Origin: Nocardia terpenica
Lineage (GTDB): Bacteria > Actinomycetota > Actinomycetes > Mycobacteriales > Mycobacteriaceae
Assembly: GCF_013186535.1 (NCBI RefSeq)
Contig: NZ_JABMCZ010000001.1
Coordinates: 620,001-684,000 of the forward strand
Reading direction: 5' to 3'
Length of the DNA stretch: 64,000 nt
Shown here in pieces: positions 26,689 to 36,275 of this stretch; position 1 is the first letter of the stretch; each line of letters opens with the position of its first letter. The position numbers were made by a program, and so were the translations under genes. The notes under the pieces are model-generated. The model saw only the letters and a program-made list of their open reading frames with translations, ran no database searches and was not told the origin of the DNA.

Positions 26689-27345
26689 GTGATACTCGCG
26701 AACCCTGCTGAATTCGCCGGGGACAACCTGGCTCTGGGAACCCAAAGTCCGAACCTGGTGATCGTGCCGCCCGAGGCGCACCGCGCCCTGGTATGCGACG
26801 TTCCGCTGTCGTGCGACGCCGATTCACCGCCGGAATGGGCAGTGATGGCGGCGCATGGCGGCGCGGCAGCGTCAACCCTGACCCGATGGTGGTCCACGGC
26901 CGCCGATACCAGTGGCCGGTGGCCGGGCAATCCCGACACCACTCAGTTCGTGGTGCTTGCGGCACGCGAGTGCATGCCGGGACTCGTCGCGGCGGCGACC
27001 CGACTGCGGGAGTGGCACTCCCAACTCGCACCGAGCGGTGTGATGGTGCTCGGCCTGGTGCTCAGCGCGGCACGACCGGGCCGCGTTCCCGACCCGGTGC
27101 GCCGCTACCGCGACATCCTCGCCCCATTGGTCGCGGGCGCGGTCTACCGGATCGGCTGGCACGACGAACTGCTGGCGCTCGAACGCCGCGAAATCGCCTC
27201 CTGCGAACCGCAATCGGCGAGTCACTCGCCACGTCGACGCAGCGCTCTGACCGTCACAGCCCCCCGCGAGGTCGGTCGCATCGCCGCCCAAATTACGGAC
27301 TCCATCGCCGGTTTGCAGAAAACCGGCGTTCTGCACCAACTCTGA
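26689..27345 (+). CDS. DUF6668-type conjugation-associated protein
   Basis: A 218-aa cytosolic protein resembling the DUF6668 family found in actinobacterial conjugative elements. There is no clear P-loop. VVLAARECMPGLVAAA and GVMVLGLVLSAARPG look like strand-helix units of an alpha/beta fold. The start is GTG, 3 bp after the cutinase stop. Precise role unknown. Confidence 0.6.
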   Translation: MILANPAEFAGDNLALGTQSPNLVIVPPEAHRALVCDVPLSCDADSPPEWAVMAAHGGAAASTLTRWWSTAADTSGRWPGNPDTTQFVVLAARECMPGLVAAATRLREWHSQLAPSGVMVLGLVLSAARPGRVPDPVRRYRDILAPLVAGAVYRIGWHDELLALERREIASCEPQSASHSPRRRSALTVTAPREVGRIAAQITDSIAGLQKTGVLHQL

Positions 27346-27356
27346 AGGGATCACCT

Positions 27357-27644
27357 ATGTCGCTTCTCTTTGCCGCACAGTCGACCGTCGCTTATCTCGC
27401 CGACACCATCAATGTGACCCCGACCGCTCCTCCCGGTTCTAACCAGTTGCTGCGCATCGTCGGATGGCTGTCGTGGGCCGCCATGACCGCTGGCGTGGCC
27501 GGAATCATCTTTGCCGGTGGCAAATTCGCGTGGGAACGCTGGCACGGCGGCGCAATGGAGAGCCCGAAAATTGTGCTGGGTGCGCTGGTCGGCGGCATCT
27601 TGATCACCTCAGCCGGCGCGATCATGAATGCCGTCGTGGCCTGA
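27357..27644 (+). CDS. VirB2/TrbC-like small membrane protein
   Basis: A 95-aa protein with two hydrophobic helices (about 37-55 and 73-93) separated by a short polar loop (KFAWERWHGG). Size, topology and position before the other channel genes fit a pilin-like VirB2/TrbC subunit. Its stop overlaps the next start by one base. Confidence 0.6.
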   Translation: MSLLFAAQSTVAYLADTINVTPTAPPGSNQLLRIVGWLSWAAMTAGVAGIIFAGGKFAWERWHGGAMESPKIVLGALVGGILITSAGAIMNAVVA

Positions 27645-27871
27645 TGACGCGAATGCCGGACTCGGTAACCGCCCCCTTGTTGCAACTGTTGGGGTGGCTG
27701 GGCTGGCTCGTCTTGCTGATCTGCACGGGCCGAATCATCTTGGCCGCAGCGCTTCTGGTGGTGCGGTCTCATCGCGACGAGAGCATCGAGGGCCTCGTCG
27801 GCGCGCTGTTGGGCGGCATCATTGTCGGCTCCGCCGGTCTGATCGCCGCCGCTCTCTACGCACCTGTCTGA
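27644..27871 (+). CDS. Small two-helix membrane protein of the transfer operon
   Basis: A 75-aa protein with two hydrophobic helices (about 13-33 and 48-70). It resembles its upstream neighbour in topology (polar loop, then GALLGGIIVGSAGL), so the two may be diverged paralogues acting as paired channel subunits. It is translationally coupled to the preceding gene. Confidence 0.6.
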   Translation: MTRMPDSVTAPLLQLLGWLGWLVLLICTGRIILAAALLVVRSHRDESIEGLVGALLGGIIVGSAGLIAAALYAPV

Positions 27872-27881
27872 GGAGGAATCA

Positions 27882-28523
27882 ATGCTCCGTTCACGAATCC
27901 GAATCATTGCGGGCCTGTTGGCAACCGCCGCAAGCGTAAGCATGCTGGCGGGCTGCGGGTCGTCTACCCACCAAGCCTCCAGCTCACGACCGGACCTGTA
28001 TGCAGCCCCCTCGCACCTGCGCTGGACCGTGTTCCAGGGTGTGCCGGTTCCAGAGGGCGACCAAGGACCGAAGCATTTCGACGGCCCGGTGGCGTCCGGC
28101 TACGACCTGTCGCCGACGGGGGCAGCGTTGGCCGCCATCGAGTCCAGTATCAGAGTCGCGGTCGCCGATGACACCCAAAGGGCGGACGTGGGCCAGAAGT
28201 TGCTGGCACCCGGCCCTGGCCGTGACCGATGGGCCACGGCGCGGTGGCAGATCACCATTACCGAACCTGTCGACCCTGCCATCGCTCCGCGTGTGCTCGG
28301 CTACACGATCACCAGCTACACCGCGACCAAGGCCAGCGTCGACATCTACGCCCGCCAGGCCGATCGTTCGATCACTCGCACCAGCACAACCGTGACCTGG
28401 CGTGACGACAACTGGCTGCTGGAACTGCCCGCCACACCGGACAAGCCGCTGGTCGCGGCGGTGTCCACTACGCCGGGAGACATGGTCGCCCTGCCGCAAG
28501 CCAGCGCCGGGGCGGGCCGATGA
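27882..28523 (+). CDS. Conjugation lipoprotein, possible VirB8/TcpC-like
   Basis: A 213-aa lipoprotein with lipobox LAGC at about residues 23-26. After it comes the pattern ASGYDLSPTGAALAA, which recurs in the next gene (ASGYADTPQGAGLAA). The C-terminal half looks like a small alpha+beta, NTF2-like domain, as in VirB8/TcpC proteins of Gram-positive transfer systems. It starts 10 bp after its neighbour, and its stop overlaps the following start. Confidence 0.6.
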   Translation: MLRSRIRIIAGLLATAASVSMLAGCGSSTHQASSSRPDLYAAPSHLRWTVFQGVPVPEGDQGPKHFDGPVASGYDLSPTGAALAAIESSIRVAVADDTQRADVGQKLLAPGPGRDRWATARWQITITEPVDPAIAPRVLGYTITSYTATKASVDIYARQADRSITRTSTTVTWRDDNWLLELPATPDKPLVAAVSTTPGDMVALPQASAGAGR

Positions 28524-29302
28524 CACCCATACGACGAACGGCTACATGGGTCGGCGTGGCTCTCACGCTCATCCTGATCGCCCTGTTGGTGGTCAGCCAT
28601 CGCCAGGATCACGGCCACCACGACCGAAGTCCTTCAGTGTCGATACCCATGCCGAGCATGCCGTCGACCGGCAGATCGGCCAATGGCCTGCCGAGCATGG
28701 ACCTGTTCGGCAATCGGCTCGACCCTGCCGGGAACGAAGCCGGCGCGGCCCTTGCCCAGGACGCAGGTCGACGCCCCGACCCGCACGCACCCGACTACCT
28801 GTCAATCACACCGTCCGGCATGGTGTGGCAGCGCGGCTGGGGTGGAGCCGCGCTGGGCGTGTCACGTAGCGACGGGCCGTCCCGGATCGATGGTGGGATT
28901 GCCTCGGGCTATGCCGACACGCCCCAAGGTGCGGGGCTGGCCGCGTATGACGCACTGGGCCGGGCGTTGGCTGCGCCTGATGGCGTGTGGCAGCAGGTGA
29001 TCGCGCAGCGGTATGTGGATGGTGGGCAGGCACTCGCGTCTCGCTTCGGGCGCAGCCATGCCACGACACCCGATATGGCGAAATACGTTGTGGTTCCGGA
29101 CGGTATCCGTGTGATGCCAGGTTACCGACCCGACTTCGCCGTTGTGCAGATCGCGATTCGCGGCAAGGACGGCTGGGGTTGCTCAACCTGGCCGATGGTG
29201 TGGACGAACGGCGACTGGAAAGTCCGCACCCCCGAAAACCCCGATGACCTCTGGGCGTCACAGCCATTGGATTCGCTGACCGGATTCGGAGTATGGAAAT
29301 GA
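28520..29302 (+). CDS. Membrane-anchored transfer protein, paralogue-like to the lipoprotein
   Basis: A 260-aa protein with one N-terminal membrane helix (about 9-27) and an extracytoplasmic domain. It shares the ASGY-x4-P-x-GA-x-LAA motif with the preceding lipoprotein. Cysteine and tryptophans near the end (WGCSTWPMVW) are notable. It is probably part of the envelope-spanning transfer channel. Confidence 0.6.
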   Translation: MTPIRRTATWVGVALTLILIALLVVSHRQDHGHHDRSPSVSIPMPSMPSTGRSANGLPSMDLFGNRLDPAGNEAGAALAQDAGRRPDPHAPDYLSITPSGMVWQRGWGGAALGVSRSDGPSRIDGGIASGYADTPQGAGLAAYDALGRALAAPDGVWQQVIAQRYVDGGQALASRFGRSHATTPDMAKYVVVPDGIRVMPGYRPDFAVVQIAIRGKDGWGCSTWPMVWTNGDWKVRTPENPDDLWASQPLDSLTGFGVWK

Positions 29303-30723
29303 GCAAGCGGCTATTCGCTCGCGTCGCCACAACCGGGTGCTTGGCAGGCGGGATCGCGGTCGCCGGAGCCGGTGCCTGCGATGCGGACCCGATCCTCGAC
29401 GCATGCGGCTACTTACCGGTGGTCGGACCTGCCTGTACTGCCGCGAATATGGCTTTACAGGCAGGTGGAGACGCGATTCACGACGCAGCGGCGTCCGGGT
29501 TCCACTCGATCGCCGACTCCATGGCGGGTGGGTTCGGTCGACTTTTGGAATGGAGCATGTCGTGGTGGGTGCGGCTGCCCTCGCCCGATTTGACGCAGAT
29601 GTCGGCGTTGCAGAGCGTGCGTGATCACACCACCGGCTTGCAGGTGTTGTTGATGACTGCCGCGATCATGTTCACCGCTGCCCGGTTGGCGCTCGCCCGT
29701 CGTGGCGCGTTGGCCGGGGAGGTGCAGGAGTCGTTCATGGCGTTCGCTCGCGCCGTGTTCGCCTCATGGATGTTCGCTGCTGTCATCACGGCCGCCACGA
29801 AGGCGGGTGATGCGTTCTCCGACTGGGTGATTAGCGACGCCACGCACGGCCAGGCCACTGCCACCTTGTCGCTCATGATGGGCCACGCGACATTTGATCC
29901 GCTAGGCACTGCTGCCATGTTCATCCTGTGCCTGATCGGGTTCATCGGTGCGCTCCTGCAACTGGCATTGCTCGTCGTTCGACAGGCACTGCTGATCGTC
30001 GTCGTCGGCGCGATCCCGATCGCTGCTGCCGCGGCAGGAACCGGACCGGGATCTCAGGCGTACAAGAAGCTCATCGCCTGGGCAATCGCCTTCGCGTTGT
30101 TCAAGCCGGTCGGGGCGATCGTGTATCTGATCGCGTTCGAAGCAGCCGGAGCCCCGGACGCATCCGGTCAGCAGCGGTTACTCGGACTAATTCTGCTCGC
30201 GCTGGTGGGACTCGTATTGCCAGCGTTGATGCGGATGATCGCACCCGCAATCTCGACGATGGGCTCCGGGGGCGGCGGCGTCGCGGCGGCGGCAATGCTG
30301 GGTGGCGCGGTCGGCATGGCCGCAGCGTCCGGAGGCAAGGCCGCAAGCGGCGAGTCGGGCGGGGGTAGCCAGTCCGGCGGTGCCGACAGTTCCGCGGACT
30401 CCGGCGGCTCCTCGTCCTCCGGTGGAGGCAGGGCCATGACCCCCAGCATCGCTAGCGGCGACGGCGGCTCCTCGGCTGCCGGCGGGAGCGGTGGCGGCGG
30501 TGCTGGTGGAGCCGGTCAAGCGGCTCAAGGCGGTGCCACGTCGGGCGGCGCTGGTACCGCTGCGGCGGGAGCGGCGGCGGCTGGTCCTGCGGCTGCGGTC
30601 ATGGCAGCCCAGGAACTCGGCAGCGCCGCGCAGAGAGTCGGTGCACAGGTCGGCGGTGAAGCCGACGCGGGCGCGGGGGGCAACAACGGGCGGAATCTCG
30701 AACCACATGAGGTGCGGCGATGA
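29293..30723 (+). CDS. TrbL/VirB6-like polytopic transfer protein
   Basis: A 476-aa protein. An N-terminal signal-like helix is followed by a cysteine-containing loop. About six membrane helices lie between residues 110 and 320, including LLMTAAIMFTAARLAL and AMFILCLIGFIGALLQLALL. The last 150 residues are a Gly/Ala/Ser-rich low-complexity tail. This layout is typical of TrbL/VirB6 of actinobacterial type IV-like systems. ATG at 29299 is an alternative start. It overlaps both neighbours by a few bases. Confidence 0.75.
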   Translation: MEMSKRLFARVATTGCLAGGIAVAGAGACDADPILDACGYLPVVGPACTAANMALQAGGDAIHDAAASGFHSIADSMAGGFGRLLEWSMSWWVRLPSPDLTQMSALQSVRDHTTGLQVLLMTAAIMFTAARLALARRGALAGEVQESFMAFARAVFASWMFAAVITAATKAGDAFSDWVISDATHGQATATLSLMMGHATFDPLGTAAMFILCLIGFIGALLQLALLVVRQALLIVVVGAIPIAAAAAGTGPGSQAYKKLIAWAIAFALFKPVGAIVYLIAFEAAGAPDASGQQRLLGLILLALVGLVLPALMRMIAPAISTMGSGGGGVAAAAMLGGAVGMAAASGGKAASGESGGGSQSGGADSSADSGGSSSSGGGRAMTPSIASGDGGSSAAGGSGGGGAGGAGQAAQGGATSGGAGTAAAGAAAAGPAAAVMAAQELGSAAQRVGAQVGGEADAGAGGNNGRNLEPHEVRR

Positions 30724-32183
30724 ACCGAATGTACGGACGGTGGGAAAAGCCCCGCAGTGCAGGACTTTTCGGCTTGACCTGGGGTGTGTCGATGATGGGC
30801 ATGGGCTTGGTGGTCGCCATCATGCTCGGCTTCATGTTCACCCGATCGTTGCTGGTGGCAGGCGCGCTGCTTGTTGCGGCAGTGATCGTGTTCGTTCCGT
30901 TGGCCGTTGTCCGCAACGGCCGAACAGGCTGGGAGACAGCGGTCCTGCGCGCGCAGTTCCTGTTGGCCCGTCGCCGCGGTGAGCACGTGTATCGGGCGGG
31001 ACGGTTCTCGATGATTCCAGGGACATCGCGGTTGCCGGGGTTGATGGCCGACTCGACGATGGTTGAGTACGAGACCCCTGGTGGTCGCCGATTCGCGATG
31101 CTGCACCTGGCCCGCACCGATCACTACACAGTGGTGCTGCGGGTGCGTCCGCGCGGCAAGGAGCTGGTCGACCAGGCCCAAATCGACACCTGGGTCGAGG
31201 GGTATGGCCGGTTCCTGGCCACGCAGGGCCGTGACGAGGTCGTGGCAGTCACCGCTGTACTTGAGCATGTGGTGGAAACACGGCTGGCCCAACGCCGTGA
31301 GGTCGAGCGGCTGGTGCGTCCCGATGCTCCGGCGTTCGCGCGGGCCGTGATGAGCGAAGCGGGCAGCAGCGCCGGGACCGGGGTGCGGATCGAAGCCCGG
31401 ATCGCGTTGACCTATAGGGCAATCGGTCAGGCTAAGTCTCGCCGCGACCGGGCCGAGCAGGCGAAGGAAATCGGACAACGGATGCAAGGTGTGCTCGCAC
31501 ATCTGCACAACGCCGGCTTGCCCGCCGTGCCGATGACTGCGGCGGAGGTCATCGGGCTCGTGAGGTCTCGCTACGACCTCGCCGCCCAATGGGACGTGGA
31601 GGCCGCGGGCGACGACATCACCTCGACTCAGAGCTGGGACAACGCCGGTCCGATCTCGCATCTGGACAGCTGGGACCACTACGTTCACGATGCTGCCCGG
31701 TCGGTGACGTGGGAGATGGATGCCGCTCCGCGCGGCACGGTGCTGGAGACCGGGTTGGAGGAGTTGCTGCGGCCCCGCCCGGACGTTCCGCGCAAGCGGG
31801 TGGCGATCGTGTATCGACTCCACGCGGCGGGCGAGGGCGCGAAGATGGTCGACTCCGACTATCGGGATGCGCTCGCGGCCGAGCAGACCGAGCGCGGCAT
31901 CGCATCGGCTGCTGCTTCCATCAGGGTCGCCAATACTCAAGCCGCCCGTCAGGAACAGGCACGCGGAGCCGGCCTGACCCGCTTCGGCGTGTTGATCACG
32001 GTGACCGATCGGCTCGATGCGGACATGCCGGGCATCGAGGCGACGGTACAGGCGATGGCGGCTGCGTCCCGGCTCGGCGTGCGCCGCTGTTACGGCTACC
32101 AGGCGTCCGCGTTCGCCGCGAGCTTGGGCATCGGCTTGGTGTTGCCCGAGCACGCTTCGATTTCCAAGCGGGTGACGGCGTGA
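30720..32183 (+). CDS. SCO6880-family conjugation protein
   Basis: A 487-aa protein with two N-terminal membrane helices (about 20-64) and a large cytosolic region. This is the architecture of SCO6880-type proteins, which pair with VirB4 ATPases in actinobacterial elements. It contains GWETAVLRAQFLLARRRGEH after the helices. Its stop overlaps the start of the VirB4-like gene (GTGA), implying an obligatory pair. Confidence 0.8.
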   Translation: MNRMYGRWEKPRSAGLFGLTWGVSMMGMGLVVAIMLGFMFTRSLLVAGALLVAAVIVFVPLAVVRNGRTGWETAVLRAQFLLARRRGEHVYRAGRFSMIPGTSRLPGLMADSTMVEYETPGGRRFAMLHLARTDHYTVVLRVRPRGKELVDQAQIDTWVEGYGRFLATQGRDEVVAVTAVLEHVVETRLAQRREVERLVRPDAPAFARAVMSEAGSSAGTGVRIEARIALTYRAIGQAKSRRDRAEQAKEIGQRMQGVLAHLHNAGLPAVPMTAAEVIGLVRSRYDLAAQWDVEAAGDDITSTQSWDNAGPISHLDSWDHYVHDAARSVTWEMDAAPRGTVLETGLEELLRPRPDVPRKRVAIVYRLHAAGEGAKMVDSDYRDALAAEQTERGIASAAASIRVANTQAARQEQARGAGLTRFGVLITVTDRLDADMPGIEATVQAMAAASRLGVRRCYGYQASAFAASLGIGLVLPEHASISKRVTA

Positions 32184-33856
32184 AGCAGGCACGGACGGCC
32201 CGGATTGCCGGGATACGAGTGATGAGTCCCGCTGCGCGGTCCGCTGCCGAAGCAGCAGCGACTGGGCGAGGTCTGCGACGGCTGCGGGCACGGTATCGGT
32301 TGTGGCAGGACGACGCCCGCCACGAGACGGCAGAACGTCGCGAAACAGACACCGGCCGAGACGGATTCGACAGGACATTGGCCAAGTTGACCGATCGTGG
32401 CTACCGAGGACTCGGTGGTGGACGCGCCTCCGTGGTGCCGGCAATGCCGGAATGGCGTTCTACAACCACCCAGGTGGCTGGGTTGTGGCCGTGGGCAGTC
32501 GGCGCGGCAGCACCGGCCGTCGGCACGCCGATCGGACACCACTGGGTGACCGGTGAGCCGGTGCATTTCGATCCGATGTCATGGTTCCGAGCCGGCCACA
32601 TCACCGCACCGAGCATGTTTGTGTTGGCGCTCAATGGATTTGGCAAGTCCTCGTTGCTCCGTCGGCTGGTCACAGGTGCCGTAGCCGAAGGGGACACGGT
32701 GATGTGTCTGGGCGATACCAAACCCGACTACCGCGACCTTGTCGAGACCCTGGGCGGTCAGGTGATCGATCTGGGCTACGGTCACGGCAAGCTGAATCCG
32801 CTTGCGGTCGGTGCCCTCGGTGCCATTGTGGATCGCCTGCCTGATCCTGCGATGAGGCGTCAGGTGGCGTCGCGAGTTCTTGCCGGTCAGGTAACTGTTG
32901 TCGCAGCGCTCATCGAATTGGTGCGCGGCGGGCGCGTCGCAGATTACGAGGAAACGCTGCTCGCCGCCGCGCTGCGGCACCTGTACGGCCCTGGCGGATT
33001 CACCCCGGCACGCCCACCGTTGCTGGAGGATCTGTTGGCGGTCGTTTCCGACAGCGGCGAGCAGATGATGCAGTTCGCCGAAGAGGACACCGTCGAGTCC
33101 TACCGCACTGCCACCAAGCCGCTGCGCCGGTCGCTACGCGCATTGGTGGAAGGGCCATTCGGCGAGATTTTCAACGGCCACACCTCAGTGGTTCTCGATC
33201 CGGGTAGCCCTGCCGTCTGCATCGATGTGTCGCACATCCCCGAGGGTGACACAAAGCTGCTGGCGGCGGTCTTGCTGGTGTGTTGGTCCGACGGGTTCGG
33301 CGCGATACACGCGGCGCACACCCTCGCGGATGCGGGATTGGCCCCCAAGCGGATCTTTCATGTTGTCATGGACGAGATTTGGCGAGTTCTCGGTGTGGGC
33401 GATTTCATGGTGGACAGAGTCGATAGCCTCACCCGGCTGAATCGAACCTTGGCCACATCGCTGATCATGTGCTCCCACACGATCAAAGACCTCGGCGCAT
33501 TCGACTCCCAAGCCTCGGTGAACAAGGCGCTCGGCTTTCTGGAACGCGCACGCGCCAAGGTTATCGGGCCGGTCGGCCCCGACGAAGTCGAACGACTTCG
33601 CGCGGTCATGTCATTCACGGTGACCGAAAAACTACTCGTTAATTCGTGGGCCGCGCCGCGCCCACCAACAGACAACACCAACAGAAGCAGCGGCGGCGGG
33701 CTCGAAACACCCGCAGGCGCAGGATGTTTCCTACTGAAGACCGGTGAAGACAATTCGCCCGGAATTCCGTTCCGCATGACATTCACGCCCACCGAACGGG
33801 CCAGCGGAATCCACAACACCAATAAGAGGTTTGACGGAATCAATTCCGCCGCATAG
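32180..33856 (+). CDS. VirB4-like transfer ATPase
   Basis: A 558-aa P-loop ATPase expected to energise the conjugative channel. Walker A is LNGFGKSSLL (about 150-159) and Walker B is VVMDEIW (about 395). SLIMCSHTIKDL follows, as in VirB4/TraC proteins. GTG at 32180 is chosen for its 4-base overlap with the SCO6880-type gene. The variant P-loop GFGKSS replaces the usual GxGKS/T spacing but keeps the key lysine and serine. Confidence 0.87.
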   Translation: MKQARTARIAGIRVMSPAARSAAEAAATGRGLRRLRARYRLWQDDARHETAERRETDTGRDGFDRTLAKLTDRGYRGLGGGRASVVPAMPEWRSTTTQVAGLWPWAVGAAAPAVGTPIGHHWVTGEPVHFDPMSWFRAGHITAPSMFVLALNGFGKSSLLRRLVTGAVAEGDTVMCLGDTKPDYRDLVETLGGQVIDLGYGHGKLNPLAVGALGAIVDRLPDPAMRRQVASRVLAGQVTVVAALIELVRGGRVADYEETLLAAALRHLYGPGGFTPARPPLLEDLLAVVSDSGEQMMQFAEEDTVESYRTATKPLRRSLRALVEGPFGEIFNGHTSVVLDPGSPAVCIDVSHIPEGDTKLLAAVLLVCWSDGFGAIHAAHTLADAGLAPKRIFHVVMDEIWRVLGVGDFMVDRVDSLTRLNRTLATSLIMCSHTIKDLGAFDSQASVNKALGFLERARAKVIGPVGPDEVERLRAVMSFTVTEKLLVNSWAAPRPPTDNTNRSSGGGLETPAGAGCFLLKTGEDNSPGIPFRMTFTPTERASGIHNTNKRFDGINSAA

Positions 33857-33920
33857 AGAAAACGCGGAAACCCGTTCTGGGGCGTTATCCTTCGTTGCGT
33901 CTTGACAGGCAGGTGATGTC

Positions 33921-34958
33921 ATGGACAACTCAAAAGCCTTACTCGCTGCTGCGCTGACAATACCACTACTCATTGTCATCACGCTATTCGTTGTTTTCGG
34001 CGCGGATTTCGATGGCGGCTGCACCAGTTCAACACCTCAACCGGCCAGCGTCGTCACGGGATTGGACCGGCTCACACCACGACAGCAACAAATCGCTGCA
34101 ATCATCATCGGGCGCGGTCAACTCCGCAAGCTCCCGTCCAAGGCGCTGGTAATCGCTGTCGCGGTCGGACAGGACGAGTCGAACCTGCTCAATCTGGCCA
34201 ATCCCAGTGTGCCCGAATCAATGTCGCTGCCCAACGACGGAATGGGCCACGATCACGCCAGTGTCGGCGTGTTCCAACAACAACCGTGGTGGGGCTCCAT
34301 CCCGGACCTGATGAACCCCGCCGTGGCCAGCGACAAGTTCTATGACGCCCTGTTGAAAGTCCCTGACTGGCAAGCGATGCCAGTTGCCACGGCTGCGGCC
34401 ACTGTTCAACGCAACCTCAACGGCGCGGCCGACTACGCCCGATACGAGGCCGCTGCCTCCCAGATCGTCACTCGAATCGCACCGGCTCTGGCCCCGGTGA
34501 ACGACATGGCCGCGTGTGCCGCGTTCGGGTCATCGGCGATCGGCCGCAGGATCGCAGCCGCGGCGGCGTCCCAAATCGGCGTCACCTACGCCTGGGGAGG
34601 CGGCGACATCACCGGCCCGACCCAAGGCAAGCACGACTACGGCCCAGCAGACCGATTCGGCGACTACCTCAAAATCGGCTGGGACTGTTCTGGATTGACG
34701 CAATGGTCGGTGTTTCAGGCCACCAGGAAGGCCATCGCTCGAACCAGCGAAGCCCAGTCGGCGGGCGGTACGCCCATCGATCCAGCATCCGCCCAACCAG
34801 GAGACCTCGTGTTCTTCGGTGGCACCGCAACCGCCCACCACGTCGGGGTCTACCTCGGAAAAGGGCTGATGGTCGACGCCCCGCAATCGGGCGAGAAAGT
34901 CCGGCAAGAGCCAGTCGCCGGATTCGGCGGACCTGTCACCTACCGCAGATACGGCTGA
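33921..34958 (+). CDS. NlpC/P60 cell-wall hydrolase with membrane anchor (VirB1-like role)
   Basis: A 345-aa protein. An N-terminal helix (about 6-28) anchors it. Residues 45-190 form a helical domain resembling a muramidase-like region, with GVFQQQPWWGS. The C-terminal NlpC/P60 domain has Cys in GWDCSGLTQW (about 256) and His in TAHHVGVYLG (about 305). It probably trims peptidoglycan to admit the transfer channel. It stands 64 bp from the VirB4-like gene. Confidence 0.87.
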   Translation: MDNSKALLAAALTIPLLIVITLFVVFGADFDGGCTSSTPQPASVVTGLDRLTPRQQQIAAIIIGRGQLRKLPSKALVIAVAVGQDESNLLNLANPSVPESMSLPNDGMGHDHASVGVFQQQPWWGSIPDLMNPAVASDKFYDALLKVPDWQAMPVATAAATVQRNLNGAADYARYEAAASQIVTRIAPALAPVNDMAACAAFGSSAIGRRIAAAAASQIGVTYAWGGGDITGPTQGKHDYGPADRFGDYLKIGWDCSGLTQWSVFQATRKAIARTSEAQSAGGTPIDPASAQPGDLVFFGGTATAHHVGVYLGKGLMVDAPQSGEKVRQEPVAGFGGPVTYRRYG

Positions 34959-35096
34959 ACACCAAAACGTTCGTCAGAACCTGCACGTGACCAGAGGAGC
35001 AATCAGCTTGTTGCACAACATAACTCATGGCTTCGATTACTGTCGCGCCGAAATTGCCGCCGCAGGGGGCCGTCCCAACCGGCGAGGCGGATCTCG

Positions 35097-36212
35097 ATGA
35101 CCGCCTCCACAGAATCGGGAACCTCATTTGAGCTGATACATCAAGCGTTGCTCGCCGTAAGCGGACAACCGGCGAGCGAGGGTGCCTGGACCACCTTCCT
35201 ATGCCCGACTCACGACGACAACCAAGCCAGCGCAGGCATCAAGTACGACGCCGACCAGCACCGCACCGTGCTTCGCTGTTTCGCCGGATGCCCCGACGGT
35301 CTGATCCTCGACAGTCTGGGACTGACCGTCGGTGACCTGTTCGACCGGCAAGCCATCGGTTCGCCAAGGCATGTGCCGACACTCCGGCAGGGAGCATCAC
35401 AGCGGACGCGCGCAGCGACTCCCCTGCCCCGCAAGAAGCGCGGTCTCGGCAAGCAGATCGGCTGGCCGGAAGAAGTCGCTCAATACGTTTACCGCGACAT
35501 CCACGGACAGCGCGTCGGGCGAGTAATCCGGACTCGGACCGAACATGAGCACGGCGTCTCGAAGGGTTTTTACCTGCGCCGATACGACCCGGCAACCGAT
35601 ACCTGGCCGCTGGGAGCGTTCGAGCCGATCCTGTACCGGCTGCCTCAGATCGCCGCGGCAATCCACGAGGGACAAACCATCTGGATCTGCGAAGGCGAGA
35701 AGGACGCCAACCGTGCCGCCGGCCTCGGGCTCGCCGCGACCTGCAACGCGCTGGGTGCCGGATCGTTCACCCCTACCCACGCCCAACAACTGGCCGGTGC
35801 GCGCCGTGTCGTCATCGTGGCTGACCGCGACCGGGCCGGTTACGCACACGCCCGCGCAGTCCGCAAGCTGGTACTCCCTCTGGTGCGCGAGCTGGTGATT
35901 GTCGAGGCGCGCGATGGGAAGGACTTCAGCGACCACATCGACGCAGGTCACGGTCTCGAAGATTTCGACCCGGTGAGCCAGCTCGGCTATACCGACTCCG
36001 ACGTCGCGGACTTGGTCGACCTGCGGCTCGACGCCTCCGACGACGAAGCGCGGATGGATAGCGACCCCGAGGCGGCGCGGCTCATCGCATCCGTGGGCTC
36101 ACCTGCGCCTCAACAGTATTCCGGCTCATCAGCAGACCACGTAGGGCCGCATGCGCTGACCGGATACCTGTCGGACTCCATCAGCCGCCGCGACGACGGG
36201 ATTGCGCCGTGA
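35097..36212 (+). CDS. Primase-like protein with CHC2 zinc finger and TOPRIM domain
   Basis: A 371-aa protein. The zinc ligands are CPTHDD and CFAGC, as in DnaG-type fingers. The TOPRIM domain shows ICEGEKDANRA and IVADRDRAG (about 198-250). There is no helicase domain. It likely primes or processes transferred DNA. The C-terminal region EAARLIASVGSP resembles the tail segment of the accessory proteins downstream, but the protein ends in DGIAP and not LDL. Confidence 0.82.
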   Translation: MTASTESGTSFELIHQALLAVSGQPASEGAWTTFLCPTHDDNQASAGIKYDADQHRTVLRCFAGCPDGLILDSLGLTVGDLFDRQAIGSPRHVPTLRQGASQRTRAATPLPRKKRGLGKQIGWPEEVAQYVYRDIHGQRVGRVIRTRTEHEHGVSKGFYLRRYDPATDTWPLGAFEPILYRLPQIAAAIHEGQTIWICEGEKDANRAAGLGLAATCNALGAGSFTPTHAQQLAGARRVVIVADRDRAGYAHARAVRKLVLPLVRELVIVEARDGKDFSDHIDAGHGLEDFDPVSQLGYTDSDVADLVDLRLDASDDEARMDSDPEAARLIASVGSPAPQQYSGSSADHVGPHALTGYLSDSISRRDDGIAP

Positions 36213-36275
36213 ACGCGCCACATGCCGTCATCCGCAGGACAACGTCAGCCAACACGTCTCGGACATGGAGGTCAG

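Noticed and set aside
30525..32444. 639-codon minus-strand frame across the SCO6880/VirB4 genes
   Set aside because: Arg/His/Pro-rich shadow composition and fully opposite to well-supported conjugation genes.
35027..35131. 34-aa frame MASITVAPKLPPQG before the primase gene
   Set aside because: No ribosome-binding site, overlaps the primase start by 35 bases and has no recognisable features. Could be a leader peptide but evidence is too thin to list.
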